Shown in pieces: positions 1 through 10,400 of a DNA stretch of 64,000 nt. The notes below the pieces were generated by a model. It ran no database searches and was not told the DNA's origin. It was given only the letters and a program-made list of their open reading frames with translations. The stretch's first letter is position 1; every line of letters starts with the position of its first letter. Position numbers and translations under genes: made by a program. This stretch comes from Saxidomus purpurata (taxonomy: Eukaryota; Mollusca; Bivalvia; Venerida; Veneridae). The stretch lies in the NCBI GenBank assembly GCA_022818135.1, contig JAFMSR010000012.1:5030456-5094455 (forward strand), in the 5' to 3' direction.

Positions 1-280
1 CTTACCCTATCAAAATAAAAACCTTTCTTGCTTGTGATTTATACATGTTTAAACACTATTATAGGGGCTATAAGTTTCAGGCACGCCTGTATATATCTGG
101 TGTGTACAGGTATATCCAAACCCCATTGATGATAATGCGCCGGATTCCTCCTGGCTATAAGAAACTACTATACCGCCGTAACCGGTGTACGCCAGCATGG
201 ATGAAACCTATAGCCCCACAGTTAGTGAGTTACTTATCAGTACTTACTAACAGGTAGGCATTTTACCTAAGACCAAACAA
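1..280. other. Unassigned left edge
   Basis: No gene is supported here. A 70-codon open frame at 45-257 on the plus strand has no recognisable domain and no splice context. By position this should lie within or beyond an intron of the leftward AFG3L2-like gene, whose remaining exons would be off the left edge. Confidence 0.4.
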
Positions 281-1627
281 AACAAGAGCTGTCCATAAGA
301 CAGCACGCTCGACTATTGTGGGTGTTTGCTAATAAAACAAAACTTTTATCAGTATAATAGCAAAACAAAATTCTGCTAACTATTAAGTATAAACTAGGAA
401 AGTTGAATCATAAAAAAAGTCAAAATCTATAACTATAGATTTAATTTTTGGTAAATTAATTGTTTGATACAAAATTTACCCTGAACACTATTGCAAGGTT
501 TGATATAACTACCATAAGGGTTACTATATGTGCATGATAGTACCTTGCATGCAAAACTTTACCAAATTTTCAAAGTCAAACAAGGGCCATAATTTGCACT
601 AAATTTAAACAAGAGTTATCTGTCTTGACTTGTGACACCTCTTAAGACATTAAAAAAGTTTCAATTCAATATCATAAGTGGTTACTGAGATATGTGCATG
701 ATAGTACCTAGCAGGCAAAACTTTAACCAAATTTTCAAAGTCAAACAAGGGCCATAATTAGTACTAAATTTATACAAGAGTTATCTGACTTGACTGTGTG
801 ACACCCCTAGAGACATTAACGAGTTTCAAGTCAATATCACAAGTGGTTACTGAGATATGTGCATGATAGTACCTAGCAGGCAAAACTTTAACCAAATATT
901 CAAACTCAAACAAGGGCCAAAATTTGTACTAAATTTTTTCAAGAGTTATCTGCCTTGATTGTATGGCACCCTAAAGACATGAACAAAGTTTCAAGTCAAT
1001 ATCATAAGTGGTTACTGAGATATGTGCATATAGTACCTAGCAGGCAAAACTTTAACCAAATTTTCAAAGTCAAATAAAGGGCCATAATTTGTACTAAATT
1101 TTTCAAGAGTTATCTGCCTTGATTGCATGAACCCCTAAAGACATGAACAAAGTTTCAAGTCAATATTATAAGGGGTTACGAGATATGTGCATGATATACC
1201 TAGCAGGCAAAACTTTAACCAAATTTTCAAAAGTCAAACAAGGGCCATAATTTGAACTAAATTTTTTCAAGAGTTATCTGCCTTGATTTATGACACCCCT
1301 AAAGACATGAACAAAGTTTCAAGTCAATATCATAAGTGGTTACTGAGATATGTGCATGATAGTACCTAGCAGGCAAAACTTTAACCAAATTTTCAAAAGT
1401 CAAACAAGGGCCATAATTTGTACTAAATTTTTTCAAGAGTTATCTGCCTTGATTGTATGACACCCCTAAAGACATGAACAAAGTTTCAAGTCAATATCAT
1501 AAGTGGTTACTGAGATATGTGCATGATAGTACTTAGCAGGCAAAACTTTAACCAAAGAAGCAACGCCGACGCCGACACACAAGTGACTGTAATAGCTCTC
1601 CATATTCTCCGAATAGTCGAGCTAAAA
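281..1627. mobile_element. Helentron/pearl-like non-autonomous element with ~166-bp tandem core
   Basis: The left end starts AACAAGAGCTGTC and can form a GCTGTC/GACAGC hairpin, followed by GCTCGACTATT. The right end carries the inverse AATAGTCGAGC, then CTAAAAA. Between them are about six and a half tandem copies of a ~166-bp unit (about 550-1555), each with motifs such as CAAGGGCCATAATTTG and GAGTTATCTGCCTTGA. A CGCCGACGCCGAC block precedes the right end. The architecture (hairpin end, subterminal inverted repeat, central tandem repeats) matches bivalve pearl elements and DINE-1/HINE-type Helentron derivatives as I know them. No replicase is encoded. A second member with the same ends but another core lies at 54175-55316. 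Confidence 0.7.
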
Positions 1628-1631
1628 ATAT

Positions 1632-1803
1632 GTGTGTTTTGGGTCTCCTTGGCAAATAGATAAAAGTTGGTTGGTCAGCACTTTTTTTAAAAATAGATTT
1701 CTTTCCCTTTTCTTGCTCTAAAACAAATTTGTATCATTTTTTTATAAAAAGTTTGAGGTCACCAGTAAAATGTTAAAAGTCGGTCAGGAGACCCAAAACA
1801 CAC
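1632..1803. mobile_element. Small inverted-repeat element (MITE-like)
   Basis: GTGTGTTTTGGGTCTCC at 1632-1648 is a perfect inverse of 1787-1803, giving a 17-bp terminal inverted repeat around an AT-rich centre of about 140 bp. It directly abuts the right end of the Helentron-like element. Coding capacity is nil. Confidence 0.5.
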
Positions 1804-2371
1804 GGACCAATTAATTTGTTATGTTAACCATCATTCCTCCGGAGACACTAGACTCTTATCTTAAGTAAAGAACCGGCATTTCTCTCAAATAAAGAGTCAC
1901 GTCTGTTGCGGTGCTCAAACCAAAGTCTTTAATGCAGTCAGAAACTTAGCAGCTTAATGATTTGGAATGCAGCAATGTCAGCATATTGACAGGTAATAAA
2001 TTAATCCGTACAATCAGTAATCAAAGGTCCATTACTAAACCCCCTGATGGGTATCATTATTCAGCAAGTATATTCATATTGTATATTGGGTAGCCTTTTG
2101 GTGAATATACTGAAAACAGTCAAAAGTTTAATGTACATATATCTCAGAGGTGGCACTTAATTCTTACCAAAATCTAAATTATACAACATGATTTAGCCCA
2201 TTATTAGATACAACATAAAAATGCTTGCTGGAAAAAAAAATAACCCATCAGGCACTTAGTACTGGATTCAACCTGTGACTTGCTACCCAGACGTTCAATC
2301 AGTAATCTATTCACTTATAATACTCTCATTGCCAGCCTTGTTGTAAAACAGATCTATACAACTGTACTTAC
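1804..2371. other. AFG3L2 intron 4 sequence, no feature
   Basis: AT-rich sequence downstream (in gene sense) of the donor at the end of AFG3L2 exon 4. I see no further m-AAA exon, RNA gene or clear repeat here. Confidence 0.4.
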
Positions 2372-5300
2372 TGCCCCTGTCTGTAAATATTTTCCTACAA
2401 ACTCTTGCCAGGATATTTCTCGGAAAGTTGCGGAATACGTCATGTAGCTGGCAGTTGCAACAGCTGCTGATGCAAGAAGTAACATCATCCATCTTTCACT
2501 TGAGGGCTTGTTATCTCCCATTCCTCCCCTGGTGAAAACAGCTTATAAGTTAACAAAAAAAAAAAAAAAAAATTTTAAAAAAAAAAAAAAAAATTATTTA
2601 AAAAAAAATTAAAAAAATAATTAAATGCCGAATACATTTTCTTTAAAACTGCTGTATACATTATCTTTAAAACTGCTGAGTACATTATCTTTAAAACTGC
2701 TGAGTACATTATCTGTAAAACTGCTGAGTACATTATCCTTAAAACTGCTGAGCACATTATCTTTAAAACTGCCGTATACATTATCTTTAAAACTGTTGAG
2801 TACATTATCTTTAAAACTGTTGAGTACATTATCTTTAAAACTGTTGGGTATTTCATTGATATCTATTGAGTGCATTATCTGTAAACAGCTGAGTACTTTA
2901 TCAAAAGGCAGTCTGAAAGAAACCTATCCTGAGGAATGTTGAAGGGATTTATTACGAGCGGACACAAAACACGTGACTTCAAGCTGAACCATTGGTTTAA
3001 GGCATCAGTCTCATGGTCTTTGACTCAGAAGTGTCACTCTGACCTTGAGCAAGATTGTGTGTGCATCATTTCAATTATATGAACGTTTAACCATTTCAAT
3101 TATATGAACGTTTAACCAAGTCTCATGAACTTTGACCTTTTAGTATGACCTTGACCATATGCTAGCAAGGCTGAAATATTGCAAAGCTACAATATGAGCC
3201 TTAGATAGCCCCAAGTTCTGACCGTGATCTTGATGAGAAGCACTTGTAAAACAGGTTCTGCAACTTGACAGAAAGTGGAGAAAATTTGACCCAAAACTCT
3301 ATGAAAGTTCCGAAAATGGTTAAAGTAGTATGGAGGGGATATGAATGTTATAGACTGACTGACTGACTATTTCTAAACCCCCTCTCGCTTTATGGCTCCA
3401 GATAACTATAAAGCAAAACTTTTTCAGTTTGATTGCGGAGATACTACAGGATTGTTAGATATAAAAGTACTATCTGAAATTCAGACAAGTTTCAATGTAA
3501 CATTAAGCTACAAGGGATATTAACTTTTGATACAATGATGTCAGTACTGCATAAATTTTTCTGATCAATGTAAATAATTCCAAACACAATTTAAGCTCCA
3601 CTAGAATCCAGTCTTTAAAAGCTAAAAGAATAACAAGGGGGCTAAGTTGGCCCTACATTACTACCTATATGGTTGTTACAAAATAAGTTTGCCAACTATT
3701 GGTTCATAAGAAGGAGCCACATGAAGAATTTCTATTTTTAGTAACAGCATGCCCTGTGTGCAGAGGACTAGAACCATCTCCTGTTTTTGGCAAGGAGTCA
3801 ATGCAAGGATGCTAAAGAGAAATTTTGGTGACTTTCCAGCACCCCCTGTATTCAGTTGACTGAAACCATTTCAATTTTTTTAGAAAGGAGTCAATGCAAG
3901 GATTTGGTGACTTTCCCACTTCATTACCTTGGTTCACGAGAACTTACAGGAGAAGCAGTTCAATGATGTTTTAAAGTTTAGTAACAGCAACCCCTGTGTT
4001 AGGCGGACCGGAATGATTTCCCATCATTTGAAAGAAGTCTATGCAAAAATCTGACATGTACATGATGTAGTTTCAAACTTTCAGAGGAGAAGAGCTTTAA
4101 GTGAAATGTTGATGACTGATGCCGGACCACCCACCCATGCATACTAAAAGCTCATCTACAGCCTTCAGATCAGATGACCTTAAAACATCATAACAGACAG
4201 CCTTCAAGTTCCAGGTAACATGTATGCAGGAGAACTGGTACAATGTAACATGCCTTTACGTTGTGTACGTATGCAAGTGAATTTATGCAAATACAGTATT
4301 CATGATGTATTCATGGTTCACAAAACTTCTTAGTCTTCTCTGACATTGATACATCAAATACGATTAATTTACTTACTTTTTACCAAGATCTTTTCTAAAC
4401 TTTCGTGTTTCCTTCTCACCAAATCCCTGCGGAGGACGGGTCTCCTTTGAATCTTTTGGTTTTGGGCCACTGGCACCTACAACATTCAACTTCAGATAAT
4501 GCCCACACATCTACATGTTTAATTACTTGCTTTTAATGCAACTTGTTCATTGTCATGAGGAAAAACAGTTTCAGTACAAATGTCCTTTACCTGGGCCCAA
4601 ATTACCTCTCAATAATGGGTATCAAGTCTTTGTCCCTATGTTAGCAAGTGCGTAAAAAGGTCCAAAAGCTCACACTGAATAGTTTCTAGTTTCCACACAA
4701 CTGTTTAGAGCTACATTGTAGGGAATGGTACATCCTATCATATACTTCCTATCTAAAATACATGACTTACTGTGAAAATACACAACACATCAGTGTGGCT
4801 TAACTTTATTACAATGTTTTACCTTTAGCTTGTTCTGACTTAGGAGCATCTTTGGCTGACTTTCCATCTTTTCCTTCAAAGAATTTTTCAAAACCTTTTG
4901 GTGGTTTTTCACTCTTCAAGAGCCCGAGATCTTGCAGTAAAGCTCGTAAGTCACGTTTTTTCATTCTTGACAGGATGTGGATACTGCGCCTCATCTAAAA
5001 ATAGACAAATTTTTAATTTCCGCTGTAAGTCTTACAGTTAGACAGCGGAAAGAAGTAGAGGGTACATCATGTCAGACCAGGTTGTCAAAAGCAATATAAT
5101 TTGAAAATTTGATGAAGAAATATTAAGAAATGGCAAAATTATAGCCAGCTTCAAGTTATGATGACAAAATATAAGTAAAACAACAGGGCCAAGATGGCCC
5201 TATATCGCTCACCTGAGACACTCTTATGACCCAATGTGACCAAATATATATAATTAACACAATCAGTTGTAGCTAAGATTAAGTTTCTGTGACAACATCT

Positions 5301-7130
5301 AAGAACTAAAAAGGACATTTATAACTGTTATACTAACTATGCAAATGCTGTAAAAAGGGACATAACTGTTATATTAACTATGCAAATACGTTTGACAGAG
5401 TACAGTTCACACAAGGTGTTTTTCCCAATTGTCACCCCTCACTGCGATGTCCAGCCATCGTGACCACGTGAATTTGGTCACCCAAATCCCCCCGAGTCAC
5501 CCGTCACTCAAATTAGAGTGTCCGGTCTTGGTGACCATTTGCCGTAGATAAAAAAAAAGTATTCAGAGCTACAGATAAGCTGCGTATTTGCGTAAGTACA
5601 CAGACTAAATCAGCAAAAAATAAATTGAAATAGCAACCCTACGATTTTACAGGTGTGCTTTACCAATATTTTAATTAACAAATATTTTCAAGCGAAGTCA
5701 CTCCAAAATACTCGGAGAAACAAGCTTGCCCAACTTGAACTTTGGGAAGAAATGGGACTGCAACCTTCAAAGCCAAGTCTTACGATCCAGAAGGAAATCA
5801 ACCAACTCAAACAATTACACAGTACCATCTTGCAACAGACCATCAGCAAAAATCTTGGGACAATCACACAACCATCTTGGATGCTGACTCACCAAAAGCA
5901 AACAAACACTGGGTGCGACTCAAAGACATTCAGAAAGGTAAAACACAAGCATACAAAACACTGTGGCCCGCTAGAGTACAGCCCGTGTGGTCACCCCCTG
6001 AACTCTTGACCAACTTGAGTCGGTGCAGCGCAGGGCGCGTTGGTCAAACGTGATTTGCGCTTTAGTGTGACAATAGCTGTCCTCTCTAACTGGCGAACCC
6101 TTGCACCCGCGCTGACCAGCGCCAGATGTTCTAAACATCATCCATAACCAGGTTGCTATTCCCTACGGACTACCTGAAATCCAACACAAGATCATCCAGA
6201 ACCACCATCCCAATGTGTCCATGTCCAACGCATCTGACTACCATAAATTTCATTCTTCCCACGCACAGTTATCCATTGGAAGCCCTGCCTCCAGAGTAGC
6301 ATCTCGCTGGACCAGTGTTCAGTCAGGCGTGCCGTTGAGCACATCTCACCATAGATACACCTGTCCTGCTTTTACTGTTTTTACCATTCTCTTTCTTTTT
6401 ACTTTTCCTTACTTTTACTCTTTTTAACATTCTTGCTAGTAGACGCGCAAAGTCTAGGTCCCCAGTAGGGGTTTGACTGAATGGAAGATAGATAGATAGA
6501 TAGAAACGCGAAGTCCATCGATCGAAACTTTTACTTCAAACGGCCGCGAATTGACTCCATTCAATGGAGTCATTTTCGTTTTTTCTCCGAGTTACGCGAA
6601 GTCATGTTTTTTCTACTCACTCCACACTTCGCATTTTTTGCATAATCCTCCAGGCCTGTACTGTACTTTATTTCAGCCGAGTTGGTGATCGCGATTCACC
6701 TTGACAGGCCACTGCAACCACATTTTTCAGCGCATTGTAAGTGGTCACGGTGGCCATTTGGGTAAACAAAACTTTTTTAGAGTGACCATGTCACCGTGTC
6801 TGGTCACCTAGAGTGAATTTTTGTCGCAGTGACTTGGTGACATTTGGAAAAAACACCTTGCATGTACTGTATTGTGACTTGCTACACAGTCTATAGTGCC
6901 ATGAGAAACAATTTACATGTATACCAAATTTAAAGTTAATAACTTGAAGAAAAACAACAGAGCGATTTCTAAAGCTCCATTGAGCAGTTAATGAGTTATC
7001 AAAATAATTTCATCAGACTGCAAAAAAAATATTTGTAAGACCTAACCTCTGGCTTCGTAAGTCCTCTAGATAATGAATTTTGTAGAACATGTTCAATTCT
7101 GTAAACTGCGCGAAGGTAGTTGCACGCCAT
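2372..7130 (-). CDS. AFG3L2: AFG3L2-like mitochondrial m-AAA protease subunit, N-terminal exons only (partial)
   Basis: Four coding exons read leftward: 7130-7047 (ATG, 28 codons), 4994-4823, 4476-4377 and 2528-2372. All have AG/GT borders and compatible phases. The protein begins with an Arg-rich presequence (MACNYLRAVYRIEHV), fitting mitochondrial import. It then has PPKGFEKFF, the AFG3L2 N-terminal hallmark, and a Lys-rich linker. Exon 4 gives the first membrane segment (WMMLLLASAAVATASYM) and the FtsH_ext start REISWQEFVGKYLQTGA. The family forms inner-membrane hexamers that degrade misfolded or unassembled proteins and process mitoribosomal and other substrates. The ATPase and M41 peptidase domains are not in the window and must lie to the left. 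AFG3L2 fits better than paraplegin because of the PPKGFEKFF block. The gene shares a promoter with NOP9. Introns carry a 24-bp minisatellite (intron 3) and a 1.45-kb inverted-repeat element (intron 1). Confidence 0.85.
2571..2636. repeat. A-rich low-complexity stretch
   Basis: Near-pure A runs with a few Ts, in intron 3 of the AFG3L2-like gene just upstream (in gene sense) of exon 4. Confidence 0.7.
2637..2880. repeat. 24-bp minisatellite
   Basis: About ten tandem copies of a 24-bp unit reading TTAAAACTGCTGAGTACATT plus ATCT, with point variants. Because 24 is divisible by three, several frames on both strands stay open and give spurious repetitive proteins. It lies in intron 3 of the AFG3L2-like gene. 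Confidence 0.9.
2881..4376. other. AFG3L2 intron 3, mostly unique
   Basis: No coding exon seen. It contains a short direct duplication at about 3067-3117 (TTTCAATTATATGAACGTTT twice) and stretches resembling degenerate bivalve dispersed repeats with TGACCTTGA-type motifs around 3010-3250. About 3730-4060 has loosely repeated motifs (GTCAATGCAAGGAT, CAGCACCCCCTG and similar). Confidence 0.4.
5170..5411. repeat. Degenerate pearl-like repeat fragment
   Basis: Starts with AACAGGGCCAAGATGGCCCT, a short palindromic motif, then repeats CATAACTGTTATA and TAACTATGCAAAT (about 5310-5390). The style matches the tandem-core elements elsewhere in the window, but the fragment lacks clear ends. Confidence 0.35.
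5412..6860. mobile_element. 1.45-kb element with ~35-bp imperfect terminal inverted repeats
   Basis: The left end CAAGGTGTTTTTCCCAATTG, continuing GTCACC..TCACTGCGA to 5447, is mirrored at the right end (about 6825-6860) with three or four mismatches. Subterminal DNA is rich in GTGACC/GGTCAC motifs on both sides. The interior (about 5650-6430) has short open frames that do not form a recognisable transposase, then a TAGA microsatellite at about 6487. It is a non-autonomous or decayed DNA transposon of undetermined superfamily. I could not settle a target-site duplication. It sits in intron 1 of the AFG3L2-like gene. Confidence 0.6.
6486..6505. repeat. (TAGA)n microsatellite
   Basis: About five GATA/TAGA units inside the inverted-repeat element. 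Confidence 0.8.
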
Positions 7131-7464
7131 TCTTGAAACTGTCGTGAAATAGTCGTCACTTAAATTTATATAAGGTTTGTTTATTTCGTCATTGAATTTG
7201 CGAAAAGTCACGATTACTTAACCGATACTAGCTCGCGAGTAGAATTTTCGTAGCATAGACTCACATCCGCTTGTTTAATTTAATCTACTGTTATGGCAAA
7301 AAAATAACTCTCTCAGTTTTTCGACCAGTTTAAGAATTCCTGCCAAAACCAGATTTTTATTAAGCTTGCTGAAAAATAAAATTAATTTATCCGTAACTAA
7401 TAATCGAAAAGCTATCATTATATTTGTACACTTCCGGTTCGAAAGACACACGTGTTTTCGCGAC
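7131..7464. promoter_or_regulatory. Divergent promoter between AFG3L2-like gene and NOP9
   Basis: The two start codons point away from each other with 334 bp between them, so both genes are probably driven from here. An ETS-type motif CACTTCCGG (about 7429-7437) and an E-box CACGTG (about 7450) lie just upstream of the NOP9 ATG. No TATA box is evident. Such ETS-bearing, TATA-less divergent promoters are typical of housekeeping genes; the pairing of nuclear-encoded mitochondrial and ribosome-biogenesis genes fits that pattern. Confidence 0.65.
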
Positions 7465-10400
7465 ATGGAGAAGACTTGGAAGAAAAAAGGTAGTCGTGGC
7501 CAACAAAACTTCCACCAGAATGACGATACCTTGAACTATTACAAAAGAATTGAAGAATTTCTTCGAACTGATTGTGAGCAAGATGCTAACATATCAAATG
7601 GTAATGTTTACAATTTTCGATATCTTCTGTAAACATGTGCTAAAGTTGTTAGTCACTGTTGGTATTTGTGACAATGCTTTCAAAGAAAATAAAGTGGGTA
7701 TGTCATCCTGTGAACAGCAACTGACATGAAGTATAGCTAAAGAATTCAGTGTTTATTTCAGGCCGGCATGACGTCACTTCCGTAGTTACCAATTATCCAC
7801 CATATTGCCACGGTGAAAACAAGCCTGGCACCGCATAGTTCAAAGCTTCGGGTCAACTCGACCTAAGTCCTCGTACCTTAGTCATCTGCCGTTGGTCAAC
7901 TCGCGGTAAAAAGCAACTCGACCCTGTGTAGTCAACTCGACCTTTTGTTTCAAAACTTATATTTCAATCAGGAATAAAAGGGCGGGTGTTTTTAAAGGTT
8001 GGGCCATATGGAATATATCATGATTTTATCGAAATCTGTGTATATGTTCAAGTGTATAATTTTCAGACATTAAACAGTGAAATTAACAAAATTGTAGTGT
8101 GTTATTTCCGTGTCAAGATAGGTGTCAGAATAAGAGGACTAACTGGCGCCAAAAGTAAGTTGATAGACAATTTCACACCATAATGTGGCACAATGTTTCA
8201 TCCTACCTGTGCAGGTGTTCTTTGCTCAATTAAAGCTTTGTAAAGAAACAACGATAAAGTGTGGCGGCAAATATCTTAGCAAAGTTTGCTACAAAAATAT
8301 GATTTGGCATTCTGTAATTACGATTAATTACAGATAATTACAAATTGGTAGTTTATGATGCATCAATGTATAATTATAAACAAAAACTAAAGGTATGTTG
8401 TTAAGATTTGATGATGAATGTTTGCCAAACAAGGTATTGAATACTTTTTATTAAGGTAATCCGACTAATTAAAGGTAATCACAACTTGTTACAATAAGTG
8501 TGTACTGATTAGTGAATTAAATCTAATCAAAATGATTACAATGAGGTTGAGTGAATTAAAGGAGAATCTGCCTTTGATCTGAAAAAAATGAATAAAACTT
8601 TTTTCATACCAATTATAAAATGGTTTGCCCGACTTTTTGCAAAAAATCTATTCATTTCTTCCACTTTGGATACAATTTTGCAAAATTAGAGCAAAAAAAG
8701 TATTTCAATGCAAACATTTAATGATGTTTGATAAAAAATAGTATTATCTCAAAAGATAATGAATAAAATATTTTAAGGTACGAGTTGACTTTTTTGCAAA
8801 AATTCTATTCATTTCTTACATTTTCGGATACAATTTTGCAAAATAAGAGCAAAAAAATGATTTCAATGCAAACATTTAAGTGATTGATAAAAAATATTAT
8901 TTTCTTAAAAATAATGAAAAAAATATTTTAAGGTACGAGTTGACTTTTCAAAAAAAATCAGGTACGAGTTGACCAAATCGGGTACGAGATGACTAAGGTA
9001 CGAGTTGACTTAGGTACGAGTTGACTGGTTACCAGTTCAAATAGGGAGTAAGCTTTAAGATAGTCTTATTTTTCAGCCCAGACAAAATTTAGACGTTAAA
9101 CAAACCATTTCATATATATTTTTACTTATTTCAATGTCTTAGCGATGTTTGTCAGATATTTCTTTTAAAAATTCTTGAAAATGAGTGTTAAAGACGTTCG
9201 GTGAAATATCATGCACGACAAGAAAAAGACAGAAAAGTATTCTTAATTTGGCCTATGTAAAATGATCTATAGTTTGAATTATTTTCTTTAAGTTTCTTAT
9301 ATTAAGATAAATAATTTATTTGTTACAAACTTGTCCTGATTTGATATAGATTTCCAAAGACACAACTTTTCTCGTATAGTCTCGATCTAACTAAAATCAG
9401 GTCGAAACACATCATTAGGTATATACGAGAATGTTATGTTGAAAATTTTGTCACAAAAAGTATTTTATTACAGGACCGTATGATATTATTAAATACACAG
9501 ATTTGTATTTTAGATCTAGTCTTTATAAAAGGGCTGGCATTTATATTCAAAATAATTTTAAAAAACACGTAATTAAAGTAAAGGCCCTATATTGAATCAA
9601 TGTGAAACAGATACATATACTAAAAAGTCACTTACAGTTGCGGAACACTTATAGCTTTCCTTAAAACCATTCAATAAAATCAAACAACACAAACAATATC
9701 TCATTTTACAACGTGCCATGGTTATTTGATGGAATTTATGTGGATCTAGCCCAAGGCATAATTAAGTCACAACAAAGGATGCGATATGATTTGTGTTAAT
9801 TGGCGACCCCTGCCAGTAATCTTACTGTCCCACATCATTGCATATTGCACACTGGTCAATTGCATTTGATAATTACATAACAATTTGCAGAGTGCCCAAT
9901 CTAAATTACGCACCTTTTTTAGTGAACGATCGATATAACATATGAATTTATTTATCATGTGACAAAACGAACCATATATTTAATGAATGATAGACCTATA
10001 TAACGTTTATACACATACGTTATTTGACACTTACCTTCGAGTTACATTTATAATGTATGATCAAGTCTGCATTTAAATATTATTTAATCATCTTACATAT
10101 AAAAACTTGGTAAAAATAATCAGCAAATGAAAGTTTCAGCAACCTTAAAAATATTGAAAATACTTATTTGTGGCTGTTGATGACAAATTTTAGTACTCCG
10201 ATGAAATGTTTTTCTATAAGTGAAGTTAGACACGTACATGTATTTAGGTAGATATCGTGATTTCAATTATAATGAGTTTTAATAGATTTACGCAACATTT
10301 TGTTTACAACTAATAAAAAGGGGGGGGGGGGGGGGGGGGGGGGGGGGTCGAGAAAACTATTTTGATTTACGATCTTAAGGTAAATCGCCTAATACTAGAT

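Noticed and set aside
550..1555. CRISPR-like array
   Set aside because: Repeats are contiguous ~166-bp units without spacers, in eukaryotic DNA.
2575..2942. Repetitive open frames of 84-105 codons on both strands
   Set aside because: A product of the 24-bp intronic minisatellite.
5653..6427. Overlapping open frames that might be a transposase
   Set aside because: Short, in different frames and without catalytic motifs; treated as the interior of a decayed element.
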